Below, one piece after another: positions 27,348 through 35,707 of a DNA stretch of 64,000 bases (positions within the stretch are counted from its first letter, which is position 1; the number at the start of each line of letters is the position of its first letter). The notes under the pieces were generated by a model, which ran no database searches, was not told the DNA's origin, and saw only the letters and a list, made by a program, of their open reading frames with translations. The DNA is from Lebetimonas sp. JH292 (GTDB lineage Bacteria; Campylobacterota; Campylobacteria; Campylobacterales; Nautiliaceae): the NCBI RefSeq assembly GCF_000523275.1, contig NZ_ATHQ01000001.1, positions 505,001 through 569,000 on the forward strand, in the 5' to 3' direction. A program made the position numbers and the translations under genes.

Positions 27348-28223
27348 TCACCATTTTAACTGTTTCACACTTTCACTATTTTCACCTTTTATTATTCCCT
27401 TCTTTTTTGCACTGTTTATGGCATCTTTTGTAAATTCTTCACCTATTTTAATGAGTTCTATTGCCCGGTGAAATTCATACCATTTCGCTATATTTTCCGG
27501 TATTTCTATTTCAATATCCGCGCTGTATTCGGCTCTTCTGTATCTAAATATAGTATCCATCATTAAATCAATTGACTGATTCACGGGGTCTTGTTTTTCT
27601 TTAAAAATTTTGTACCAGATCTCTTCCATTAAATTCTGTTTTTTTCTAACTTCTTTAGATAATCTTATTTTTATTTCTTTATCATTTCCATATAAATTAA
27701 CAGCAATTATTAAATCACTCATATCGCTCATAACAGGGGCTATTGGCATTATATTGAGAACTCCTCCATCAACCAAAAGCATTTTGTTTAATTTAACCGG
27801 CTGAAAAATTCCGGGAATAGAAGCTGAAGCTTTAACTGCTTCCCACAAAGGTCCTTTTTGAAACCAGACTTCTTTTTTTTTGTTCAAATCTGTTGCAACA
27901 GCCGTAAATTTAACTGGCAAATCTTCTATTTTATAATCACCTACCAGTTCTTTTATTTTATTAAATATTTTATCCCCGTTTAGCCAGCCGTTTTTTGCCA
28001 GAGGATTGTTTAAAAATTTTACCATATCCAAAACATCAAGATTTTTTACCCAATTTTCATACACTTCAAGTTTGTTACACGCCTCAAGAGCCCCTATTAA
28101 CGCCCCCATTGAAGTACCGGAAATAGATATTATTTCAAAACCGTACTTTTTTAATTCTTTAATAACACCAATATGGGTATATCCTCTCGCACCACCACCA
28201 CTTAATACTAATGATATTTTCAT
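27348..28223 (-). CDS. Patatin-like phospholipase
   Basis: 291 residues. The oxyanion loop GGGARGYTHIG, the nucleophile elbow ISGTSMGALIGA (GxSxG) and the catalytic D in LVDGGVLNIMP are all present, so the enzyme should be an active cytoplasmic serine esterase of RssA/YchK type. The last dozen residues (GENSESVKQLKW) are encoded by GTGAAA-like repeats similar to the intergenic heptamers. Confidence 0.9.
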   Translation of the reverse strand: MKISLVLSGGGARGYTHIGVIKELKKYGFEIISISGTSMGALIGALEACNKLEVYENWVKNLDVLDMVKFLNNPLAKNGWLNGDKIFNKIKELVGDYKIEDLPVKFTAVATDLNKKKEVWFQKGPLWEAVKASASIPGIFQPVKLNKMLLVDGGVLNIMPIAPVMSDMSDLIIAVNLYGNDKEIKIRLSKEVRKKQNLMEEIWYKIFKEKQDPVNQSIDLMMDTIFRYRRAEYSADIEIEIPENIAKWYEFHRAIELIKIGEEFTKDAINSAKKKGIIKGENSESVKQLKW

Positions 28224-28347
28224 AAAATCCCCTCTTTAAAATGAAAAATGCAAAAATCAAGAATGGAAAATTTTTAATATATTATTTATAAAAATTTAAT
28301 ATTGTGTCTGTCACTATTATTAAATAATAAAAAGAAAAAAGAAAAAC
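28224..28347. other. Short AT-rich gap before the patatin gene
   Basis: About 120 bases between rpsI's stop and the patatin start. No repeat, RNA or clear promoter was recognised. Confidence 0.3.
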
Positions 28348-28746
28348 TTATCTTTTTGAGAATTGTGGAGATTTTCTTGCTTTCTTTTTCCCGTATTTTT
28401 TTCTTTCAACTTTTCTCGCATCTCTTGTAAGTAAACCTTCAGGTTTTAAAACAGCTCTGAATTCAGGCGCATATTCAACTAAAGCCTTTGAAATACCATG
28501 CTTAAGTGCATCAGCCTGAGCAGCAAAACCACCGCCAAAAACTTTTGCTTCCACATCTACAGAAGTTTCCTGTTTTGTAAGCATTAAAGGCCATTTAACC
28601 CTGAGTTTAAGAGCTTCTCTTCCGCCTAAAAATTCATCTAATGTTTTACCGTTTATTGTAATATTACCGCTTCCGGCTTTTATCCAAATTTTAGCCACTG
28701 ATCCTTTTCTTTTTCCTGTTGAATAAATTTTTCCGTGCATTTTCAT
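28348..28746 (-). CDS. rpsI: 30S ribosomal protein S9
   Basis: 132 residues: [20 protein letters not shown], then [20 protein letters not shown]-type end with the terminal FSKR that reaches the P site. The start overlaps the stop of rplM by one base, in the usual rplM-rpsI pair. Confidence 0.97.
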   Translation of the reverse strand: MKMHGKIYSTGKRKGSVAKIWIKAGSGNITINGKTLDEFLGGREALKLRVKWPLMLTKQETSVDVEAKVFGGGFAAQADALKHGISKALVEYAPEFRAVLKPEGLLTRDARKVERKKYGKKKARKSPQFSKR

Positions 28747-29168
28747 TAGTTACCCTTTATTTGAGCTGTATGAGGATGATTTTCACCTGCATAAACTTTA
28801 AGTTTTTTAAGCATTTTTCTTCCAAGTTTTGTTTTTGGAAGCATTCCTCTTGTAGCTAATTTAAATAATTTTTCAGGATTGTTTTTTAGAAGTTTTTCAA
28901 CTGTTTCCTCTTTTACGCTTCCGAAATATCCCGTATGTTTATAATATTTGTCTCCAAGTTTTTTATTTGAAGAAAATTTTACCTTATCTGCATTAATAAC
29001 CACAACAAAATCACCGCAATCTACATGAGGTGTATAAAAAGGTTTATGTTTTCCCCTTAAGTATGTGGCTATTTCTGTAAGAACCCTACCAAAAATTTTA
29101 TCTTTAGCATCTATTAATATCCAATCTCTTTTAACATCTTCTTCTCTAATTGATTTTGTAAATTTCAT
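28746..29168 (-). CDS. rplM: 50S ribosomal protein L13
   Basis: 140 residues from the ATG at 29168, chosen because AAAGG lies seven bases ahead; a GTG two codons upstream lacks this. L13 motifs: [31 protein letters not shown] and [20 protein letters not shown]. It leads the rplM-rpsI operon under the promoter at 29201-29233. Confidence 0.97.
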   Translation of the reverse strand: MKFTKSIREEDVKRDWILIDAKDKIFGRVLTEIATYLRGKHKPFYTPHVDCGDFVVVINADKVKFSSNKKLGDKYYKHTGYFGSVKEETVEKLLKNNPEKLFKLATRGMLPKTKLGRKMLKKLKVYAGENHPHTAQIKGN

Positions 29169-29200
29169 TATCACACCTTTTGTGAATTTTTTGGTGTAGA

Positions 29201-29233
29201 ATTTTAAACTACAAACCTTAAAAAAACCTTAAA
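29201..29233 (-). promoter_or_regulatory. rplM promoter with tandem TTTAAG (HP1043/HsrA-like) boxes
   Basis: TTTAAG (29233-29228), five bases, TTTAAG (29222-29217), ten bases, then TAAAAT (29206-29201) on the minus strand. The architecture equals that of rplU, and the flanks ACTTAATTTAAGGTT and ACAC-x-AAAAAA are also shared, which suggests common control. Confidence 0.6.
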
Positions 29234-29255
29234 TTAAGTTTTATTTAAGTTTAAA

Positions 29256-29723
29256 TCAGCCAAAATTTGAAAATTTTAATACAAGCTCCACTTCCCCGGC
29301 GGGAATTCTGAGTTCTCTGCTTATTTCTTCTATGGAATAACCGTTTTTATATAGCGAACGTATTCTTTCTTCATCCTGCGTGTTTACATTGCTAAAATCA
29401 AAAACTTTCTTTTTATTTTTACATTCGACAACAGAAATTTTTTCTTCCAGTTCCTGAAGTTTTGTCAAATATTTTTTTTCCATTGACTTAAGATTTGTAA
29501 GCATTTCATCTATTATATTTTCCAAATTCTCTAAATCATTGTCACCTTTGATATTTTTTATCTCTTTTTTTAATTTGAAAACCTCCTGATTCAAATCCTC
29601 CAGCATTAATTCCATTGCCCCGAATTTACTTTCATTTACTTTGTCTCTGTTTATTATATAAAAAAATAAAAAAAGCATAAATCCGCTAAGCCCTATAAAC
29701 ATTATCAACGTTATTTTATCCAT
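29256..29723 (-). CDS. Membrane-anchored coiled-coil protein with C-terminal HTH
   Basis: 155 residues: one membrane helix (about 5-23), a long coiled coil (about 40-100) rich in E and K, and a C-terminal helix-turn-helix-like segment, DEERIRSLYKNGYSIEEISR, then ELRIPAGEVELVLKF. A membrane-tethered DNA-binding or cell-envelope regulatory role is possible. It overlaps the end of the next gene upstream by eight bases, so the two form an operon. Confidence 0.6.
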   Translation of the reverse strand: MDKITLIMFIGLSGFMLFLFFYIINRDKVNESKFGAMELMLEDLNQEVFKLKKEIKNIKGDNDLENLENIIDEMLTNLKSMEKKYLTKLQELEEKISVVECKNKKKVFDFSNVNTQDEERIRSLYKNGYSIEEISRELRIPAGEVELVLKFSNFG

Positions 29724-30234
29724 TTTCAGCCTTCATCTGTCTTATCATCGCCCTTTCCCTCGCCATTATATAGGCATTATAATCTTTTTCATCTCTTTCA
29801 TGCATAAATTTAATTTTTGCAATATTTTTATCAGCACCTTTAAAAATAACAGGCACAATCCTCGGAGGAAAAACAGGAAGTTTCATTCTGCCGTAATATT
29901 TTTTATTTTTTTCGAATAAATTGTTTTTTATTTTAAAATGGCCAAAACCTATTTCAGTAATTTCGGTTTTATTTTTTAATTTTATAAAATTTTTTTCTTC
30001 ATTTTTAACAATAGCGCTTAATTCGTCCACTTTTCTGTGAAGTGCTATCAACAGTTCAAGCAAAACCGGATCGGTGTCTTTTGTCTCCCCCCTTGCTTTT
30101 GCAAGCTTTACATACTGTCCTATGGGGTCGTCGCTTTCACTTCCAAGCATATCAAACTCTTTTTGAAGTTCGTCAGCATATTCATCAAATTCAAATTCAA
30201 CAATTACCGATATCAGTCTAATCTTATCTGCCAT
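29716..30234 (-). CDS. PilZ-like hypothetical protein
   Basis: About 172 residues from the ATG at 30234 (GGAG seven bases ahead; the ATG two codons earlier is too close). The N-terminal half is helical; the second half resembles a PilZ-type beta barrel (IGFGHFKIKNNLFEKNKKYY, MKLPVFPPRIVPVIFKG) ending in a helix YNAYIMARERAMIRQM. The RxxxR/DxSxxG c-di-GMP signature is not clear, so it may be an atypical PilZ or a different small barrel. It precedes the membrane coiled-coil gene. Confidence 0.45.
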   Translation of the reverse strand: MADKIRLISVIVEFEFDEYADELQKEFDMLGSESDDPIGQYVKLAKARGETKDTDPVLLELLIALHRKVDELSAIVKNEEKNFIKLKNKTEITEIGFGHFKIKNNLFEKNKKYYGRMKLPVFPPRIVPVIFKGADKNIAKIKFMHERDEKDYNAYIMARERAMIRQMKAENG

Positions 30235-30248
30235 TATCATTCTCCATT

Positions 30249-30303
30249 ATTCTTTCACCACTCACTACTCACCACTCACCACTCACTACTCACCACTCAC
30301 TAA
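30249..30303 (+). repeat. CACTACT-type heptamer tract after mqnP
   Basis: Seven-base units (CACTACT, CACCACT) repeat about seven times in the gap between the mqnP stop and the next gene's start. Confidence 0.7.
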
Positions 30304-31140
30304 TTATACCTTGTCCAAAATAATAAAAATTAAAAAAATTATTCCCAAATATCCGTTTACATCAAAAAAAGCCTTTGGAATATTTTTAAAATCCCTATTT
30401 ACTAACATTTGTTCATAATAAAGCATACCGGCTGAAATAAAAATTCCTACCCATCCAAAAAAACCGAGGTGGGCATAAGCGGCAAACAAAACCCAAAAAA
30501 TTACCGTAAAAATATGAAACATTCTGGATATAAAAAGAGCCCCTCTTTCACCTACTAATGCTGGAATTGAATGCAGATGCTCTTTTTTGTCAAACTCTAT
30601 ATCCTGCAGTGAATATAAAACATCAAATCCCGCCACCCAAAACATTACACCAATTGCCAAAAAAACACTCCAGCAGGGAATTGAACCGCTAACGGCAACA
30701 GCCCCGGCAATAGGAGCTAATCCTAAAGAAATTCCCAAAATCAGATGCGCTAATTCACTAAATCTTTTAAAATGTGAATATCCCGCCAAAATAAATAAAA
30801 CAGGAACTGATAATTTAAAAGCAAGGGAATTTATCAAATATGCGGCAATTACAAAAACAAAAGCATTTATTCCGATAAATAAAAGCATCTCTTTTTCTTT
30901 TACTTCACCCGTAACAGAAGGTCTGCTTGCAGTTCTTGGATTTTTTGCATCAATATCCCTGTCTACATATCTGTTATAAGCCATGGCGAAATTTCTTGCA
31001 CTTGCAGCGGCTATAATCGCTAAAATCAGCAGTTTCCATCCAAACCACCCGTTGGCAGCCACTACCATGGCAATTAATATAAAAGGAATACTGAAAATTG
31101 TATGCTGAAATTTAACCAATTCCATATATTTTTTTATCAT
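30304..31140 (-). CDS. mqnP: UbiA-type prenyltransferase, probably MqnP
   Basis: 278 residues with eight or nine membrane segments. The two prenyl-phosphate/metal sites are NRYVDRDIDAKN (N-x-x-x-D-x-x-x-D) and YSLQDIEFDKKE (D-x-x-x-D). In Campylobacterota such a single UbiA protein is assigned to the futalosine route of menaquinone (MqnP). The early text MELVKFQHTIFSIPF is usual for the family. Menaquinone would receive electrons from the complex encoded at 34376-43742. It is divergent from miaA. Confidence 0.88.
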   Translation of the reverse strand: MIKKYMELVKFQHTIFSIPFILIAMVVAANGWFGWKLLILAIIAAASARNFAMAYNRYVDRDIDAKNPRTASRPSVTGEVKEKEMLLFIGINAFVFVIAAYLINSLAFKLSVPVLFILAGYSHFKRFSELAHLILGISLGLAPIAGAVAVSGSIPCWSVFLAIGVMFWVAGFDVLYSLQDIEFDKKEHLHSIPALVGERGALFISRMFHIFTVIFWVLFAAYAHLGFFGWVGIFISAGMLYYEQMLVNRDFKNIPKAFFDVNGYLGIIFLIFIILDKV

Positions 31141-31144
31141 TTCT

Positions 31145-31236
31145 CCTCCACTTCACAACTCACAACCCCGCCGCTTTGCAAGCGGCCGGGCAAGCTCACA
31201 ACTCACAACTCACAACTCACAACTCACTACTCACCT
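31145..31236 (+). repeat. Heptamers with GC-rich hairpin module between mqnP and miaA
   Basis: ACTTCAC/AACTCAC heptamers, then the GC-rich module (CCCCGCCGCTTTGCAAGCGG and following, 31166-31199), then five more AACTCAC units. The tract sits exactly in the divergent promoter gap, between the mqnP and miaA starts. Confidence 0.7.
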
Positions 31237-31272
31237 TTAATTATTGTATAATTGTAGCAAAAAAGGATAAAT

Positions 31273-32130
31273 TTGTTTGCCATTATAGGGCCTACAGCTT
31301 CAGGAAAAAGCAATTTGGCAATAAGCTTAGCAAAAAAATTAAATTATGAAATTCTTTCTCTCGACAGTTTAAGCATATATAAAGAAATTAACATTGCTTC
31401 GGCAAAACCGAGCAGGGTTGAATTAAACGAAATTAAACATTACGGAATAAACGAAATATATCCAAACGAAAAATTCGACGTAACAAAATTTACAGAAATA
31501 TATAAAAAAATCCCACACACAAATATAATAATTGTGGGGGGGACCAGTTTTTATTTAAAGGCCATGATTAGCGGAATTTCAAAAATGCCCCAAATCAGTG
31601 AAGAAATAAAAAAAGAAGCAAAAAAACTAAATTATGAATTTCTAAAAAAAATAGACCCTGTTTACACAGATAAAATTTCAAAAAACGATTCTTACAGAAC
31701 CCAAAAAGGAATAGAAATTTATCTTGCTACAAATTTAGCGCCCACAGAATATTTTAAACAAAACCCTCCAAAACCTGTAATTAAAAATTTACCCATTTTT
31801 GAAATTGAGATTGATAGAAAAACACTTAGAGAAAGAATAAAACTAAGAACCAAAAAGATGTTTGAAATGGGTCTTATTGACGAAATAGCGTATCTTGAGT
31901 ATAAATACCGCGACAGAAGACTTCCGGCATTAAAAGCCATAGGAATAAAAGAGGTACTTGATTATTTTAACGGGATTTATGATAAAAACACCCTTTTTGA
32001 AAAAATAGTTACAAACACTGCAAGACTTGCAAAAAGACAGCAGATTTTCAACAAAACCCAGTTTCCAAATAAAATTTCGACACCTCTTGATAAATTAGAA
32101 AATTTAATACTAAAAAAATATAATTTTTAA
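31273..32130 (+). CDS. miaA: tRNA dimethylallyltransferase MiaA
   Basis: 285 residues. The P-loop is at the very start: MFAIIGPTASGKSNLAISLA, followed by LSLDSLSIYKEINIASAKPS, VGGTSFYLKAMISG, and KDSYRTQKGIEIY-type RRAxE region. It isopentenylates A37 of tRNAs that read UNN codons. The start is TTG at 31273, five bases after AAGGA; no ATG/GTG is suitable. The 3' end overlaps the convergent pflA by four bases. Confidence 0.95.
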   Translation: MFAIIGPTASGKSNLAISLAKKLNYEILSLDSLSIYKEINIASAKPSRVELNEIKHYGINEIYPNEKFDVTKFTEIYKKIPHTNIIIVGGTSFYLKAMISGISKMPQISEEIKKEAKKLNYEFLKKIDPVYTDKISKNDSYRTQKGIEIYLATNLAPTEYFKQNPPKPVIKNLPIFEIEIDRKTLRERIKLRTKKMFEMGLIDEIAYLEYKYRDRRLPALKAIGIKEVLDYFNGIYDKNTLFEKIVTNTARLAKRQQIFNKTQFPNKISTPLDKLENLILKKYNF

Positions 32131-34355
32131 ATTTTCATTTTACGTTTTGAATTTTTAACTTTAAGGCATTTATCTATATATTTTTTATTTTTTGTTAAGT
32201 TTGCTAACATAAAATAAGCCCTTGCCTTATCTTCTCCGCTTATTCTGTTTAAAAGACTTTTTAAAACTTTAATAGCTTCTTTTTTATTTTGTGAATATTT
32301 AGCATATGTAAATTCCACAAAAGGGGAATATGAGTACGCCTTAAAATAATCCTGTAAATCAATAATTTTTTTAGCATATGTTGCTGCTAAAAGATTATCA
32401 CTGTTTTTTAGTGCCCGGTTTACTATTTTTATAAATGCGTCTGTATTTCTTATGTCTTTTGTTTTATCCAGCTCTTTTGCAAGTTTTAATGCTTCATTAA
32501 ATCTATCTAATTTCCAAAGGGCAAAGAATTTTTTAAGTTTATATTCATAACATCCTTTTTTCATTATATTACACAAATCATCAACTGCTAAAACTAAATT
32601 TTTATAATCCCTGAGACCTTCAAGTGCCGTTATTTTTCTTTTCATCCATTTAATAAAAATTTTATCATCTGGTGAGTCTAAATATTTATTGCAAACCACA
32701 GACGCTATATCGTAGGTTTTGGTTTCAATTGCGCATTTATAAACGTTTTCGTCATATTTTTTATCTAAAACAATCTTTTTAGCTTTAATTAAATTAATAG
32801 CTTTAAAACATTTTTTATTTTTAAGCAGATAAATGATATATTTCTTATAAAATTTATTTAAAAACTCTTTTTTGTTTTTAAAAATTTTATCTGGGATTTC
32901 TTTAATTTTATTTTCAAGTTTTAAAATTTCATCATATTTTTTGAGCTTATAAAGAATCATTACTTTTTTATATAATGCTTTATACGCTGTGTCCCCTTTA
33001 TATTTTTTAAGAATTTCATCAATTATTTGCAGCTGTTTTGTCAGGTTTTTTTCCGGAACCTGAAAAATAACTTTATCCCTCAACGCACTCATTGCATCAG
33101 AATAATCCCCGTACGGAAATTCATTTAAATATCTTTCTATCCAGTAAAGCGCCTTTTCATAATTTCCAAGTTCATAATACCAGTTTGCCAGATTGTATTC
33201 GAGAGGTTCATACAAATCATCCAATTTTTTAAGTTTTTTTATTAAATCTTCCCCTATATTGACGGCAAGTTTATACGCATTGTGGCCCGCAAGCAGTTTT
33301 GCAAGTTCATAAGCTTTTTGAGTGTCTTTTAAAAGATAATATTTTTTTGCCTTGTATATTTTTTCATAATATTCAATTGCCTTTTTTATATTCCCCTTGT
33401 CCATATATCTTTGGGCAAGCCTTGAAGCGGCAAGAGAAGCTATTTCAATATCATTAGTTGAATATAAAGCTTTTTCATAAAATTTAAAAGCTTTTTTATC
33501 ATCACCCATCATATATAACTGGTCGGCCAAATAAATCATAGCCTTATACGCTTCTTTTGTGTTTGGATATTCATTTATTATTCTTTGAAAAAGATAACTT
33601 GCATCGCTCATAAAACCGATTTTAGAATAATTTTTTGCCATTAACAGTAAAACTTTCGGAAGATTGTCGTCAAATGCAAATCTTTTGATCCATTCCTTAC
33701 CAAAACTGATAACGTCACTTGCATCATTTTGAGCATCTAAAATTTTAAGTTTTAAAAATAAAATATCCGGTAAAAAAATCGAGTTTGGATAAGTTTTAAC
33801 AAAACTGTCAATTTCCGCCGCTACATCTCTGTGATGTTTATAAGCGCTTAAAATTTCAAAATATTTTAAAACATCCCCGCTCTCTTCATTAATTGGATTG
33901 CCGTTTTCATCTATCGCCCCTATAAAGGGTTTAGGAGAATCTGTAAAATAAAATTTCAACCCGTTAATTTTTGGCTCATATAATTTTTTATCACTTGCTA
34001 TTACAACCCATTTTTTTGTTTTTTGCATTTTAAAAGGATTTATTAAAGAATTCTTATACAAATGTTCATTAAAATTTTTTAACTGATAAAATCTTTTTAT
34101 TTTAATTATTAAAAAAAATTTTTTATTTTGAAATTTTGGGATAATATTAAAAAAAACAGAATTTGTTTTAAATACAGGTGTTGAAGGGATATCGTTAAAT
34201 TCACAAATTATTTTTTTAACATTTTTTTTGCAGACAAACGGTTTATCGTTATATAAAGTCAGTATTTCATATTTTTGTTTATTTTTAAAATAATCAATGT
34301 TAATTTCCAAAGAAAACAAATAAATAAAAGAAAATAAAAAAAGAAAAAATTTCAA
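32127..34355 (-). CDS. pflA: Tetratricopeptide protein, probable flagellar-motor protein PflA
   Basis: 742 residues with a signal peptide (1-16: FLFLFSFIYLFSL), a beta-rich N-terminal domain (about 20-150), and a long run of TPR-like helical pairs (about 180-730: LADQLYMMGDDKKAFKFYEK, NLANWYYELGNYEKALYWIE and others). In Campylobacter jejuni the gene just after nuoN is pflA, whose product is a periplasmic TPR scaffold needed to rotate the flagellar motor. The same position and architecture here support the call. It lies 20 bases after nuoN and is likely read with it. Confidence 0.75.
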   Translation of the reverse strand: MKFFLFLFSFIYLFSLEINIDYFKNKQKYEILTLYNDKPFVCKKNVKKIICEFNDIPSTPVFKTNSVFFNIIPKFQNKKFFLIIKIKRFYQLKNFNEHLYKNSLINPFKMQKTKKWVVIASDKKLYEPKINGLKFYFTDSPKPFIGAIDENGNPINEESGDVLKYFEILSAYKHHRDVAAEIDSFVKTYPNSIFLPDILFLKLKILDAQNDASDVISFGKEWIKRFAFDDNLPKVLLLMAKNYSKIGFMSDASYLFQRIINEYPNTKEAYKAMIYLADQLYMMGDDKKAFKFYEKALYSTNDIEIASLAASRLAQRYMDKGNIKKAIEYYEKIYKAKKYYLLKDTQKAYELAKLLAGHNAYKLAVNIGEDLIKKLKKLDDLYEPLEYNLANWYYELGNYEKALYWIERYLNEFPYGDYSDAMSALRDKVIFQVPEKNLTKQLQIIDEILKKYKGDTAYKALYKKVMILYKLKKYDEILKLENKIKEIPDKIFKNKKEFLNKFYKKYIIYLLKNKKCFKAINLIKAKKIVLDKKYDENVYKCAIETKTYDIASVVCNKYLDSPDDKIFIKWMKRKITALEGLRDYKNLVLAVDDLCNIMKKGCYEYKLKKFFALWKLDRFNEALKLAKELDKTKDIRNTDAFIKIVNRALKNSDNLLAATYAKKIIDLQDYFKAYSYSPFVEFTYAKYSQNKKEAIKVLKSLLNRISGEDKARAYFMLANLTKNKKYIDKCLKVKNSKRKMKI

Positions 34356-34375
34356 TATATTTCCTTAAAATGGAA

Positions 34376-35707
34376 TTACATTGAAATTGTAGCATTAAAT
34401 ACGCCTGAAGCAAAAATCCCAAAATAAATTGTACCGGCCAACAGTATTAACTGACCTATCAAGCTGCCAGGTGTTATCGATAATTTAACATTATTTACAG
34501 GTTTGTCAAAATAGATATGTTTAACAATCCATGCATAATAAGCAACTGCCAAAGCGGAATTAAGAACAGCTATCAACACTATAGGCCAAAGACCAGCGTC
34601 AACTCCGGAATAAAATGCGACAGCTTTACTCATAAAGCCTGCCAAAAGAGGAATTCCCGCAAGCGAAAACAGCTGGACAGTAAATAAAAATGCATGAACA
34701 GGGGCTTTTATACCCAAACCTTTTATATCCTCAAGGAATTTAACTCCCCCTTCTCTTCTTAAATCATTTAAAATCAAAAATACGCTTGTCTGCATAAAAA
34801 TATATGCTATTGCATAATAAAGCACTCCTGCATATGAATAAACGCTTGCCGCTGCGGCAAAAGGAATAAGGGCATAACCGCTGTGCGCGATGGAAGAATA
34901 AGCCAATATTTTTGAAATTCTTTTTTGCCACAAAGCCATAAAATTGGCAAGCGTCATAGTAATAATCGCAAAAAAACTAAAAATCAATACTGTCGCCAAC
35001 GGATAAGCAATCATAAATTTATAAAATGCCTTAAAAATAGCTATTAACATTACACTTTTAATAACACCGCTTAGTATAGCAGCGGCTGCATGATTAACCT
35101 GGGAATATGTATCGGCAGCCCACGCATGCATCGGTACAATTGTAAGTTTGTAAAATACACCTGCAAGCATTATAGCTACGGCAATTAATGTAAATTTACC
35201 GTTTACACTCATTTGAGAATATGTAAAACTCTCTGTTGTAAAAGAGAAAAACGCAAATCCCAGTAAAATAATACCACTTGCTACTGCACCTGCTATAAAT
35301 GCTTTAACCGCACCTTCCGCATTGTAAAAATTTCTTATATTTGCAACTAAAATATAAGAAACTATCGCAATAGACTCAAACAAAACAATAAATACAAAAA
35401 AATTATCTGTTTCGAGTATTGCGAGTGAAAGACCTGCTATAAAAAGCATTTGTGCTATTAGCGGCCTTTCAAACCCTGTAAGTGAAAGAGACACGGCCGC
35501 AAGTGTCGCAAGTAAAACATATTCAATCAATTTTGTGGCACTGTCGGTGACAAACAATGGAAAAACACTGCTTAAACTTTGATTGGTATAAACAAAATAA
35601 GCAGATGCTATAAATGCCAAAACTGCAATCAGTTTAGCGATAAATATATTACTTTTATAAAACACTGGTACCAATAATCCCGCTGCAATTAAAATTATAA
35701 AACTCAT
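34376..35707 (-). CDS. nuoN: Complex I subunit NuoN
   Basis: 443 residues, about 12-13 membrane helices. The antiporter-like signature AVAIMLAGVFYKLTIVPMHA, then WAADTYSQVNHAAAAILSGV is visible, and RISKILAYSSIAHSGYALIP is conserved in NuoL/M/N. It is a proton-pumping arm of the membrane domain. Its start base overlaps the stop of nuoM. Confidence 0.94.
   Translation of the reverse strand: MSFIILIAAGLLVPVFYKSNIFIAKLIAVLAFIASAYFVYTNQSLSSVFPLFVTDSATKLIEYVLLATLAAVSLSLTGFERPLIAQMLFIAGLSLAILETDNFFVFIVLFESIAIVSYILVANIRNFYNAEGAVKAFIAGAVASGIILLGFAFFSFTTESFTYSQMSVNGKFTLIAVAIMLAGVFYKLTIVPMHAWAADTYSQVNHAAAAILSGVIKSVMLIAIFKAFYKFMIAYPLATVLIFSFFAIITMTLANFMALWQKRISKILAYSSIAHSGYALIPFAAAASVYSYAGVLYYAIAYIFMQTSVFLILNDLRREGGVKFLEDIKGLGIKAPVHAFLFTVQLFSLAGIPLLAGFMSKAVAFYSGVDAGLWPIVLIAVLNSALAVAYYAWIVKHIYFDKPVNNVKLSITPGSLIGQLILLAGTIYFGIFASGVFNATISM

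Noticed and set aside
12428-31236. The intergenic repeats as a CRISPR array
   Set aside because: Units are only seven or eight bases, are directly tandem with no unique spacers, and no cas genes are near; a CRISPR needs repeats of about 23-47 bases with spacers.
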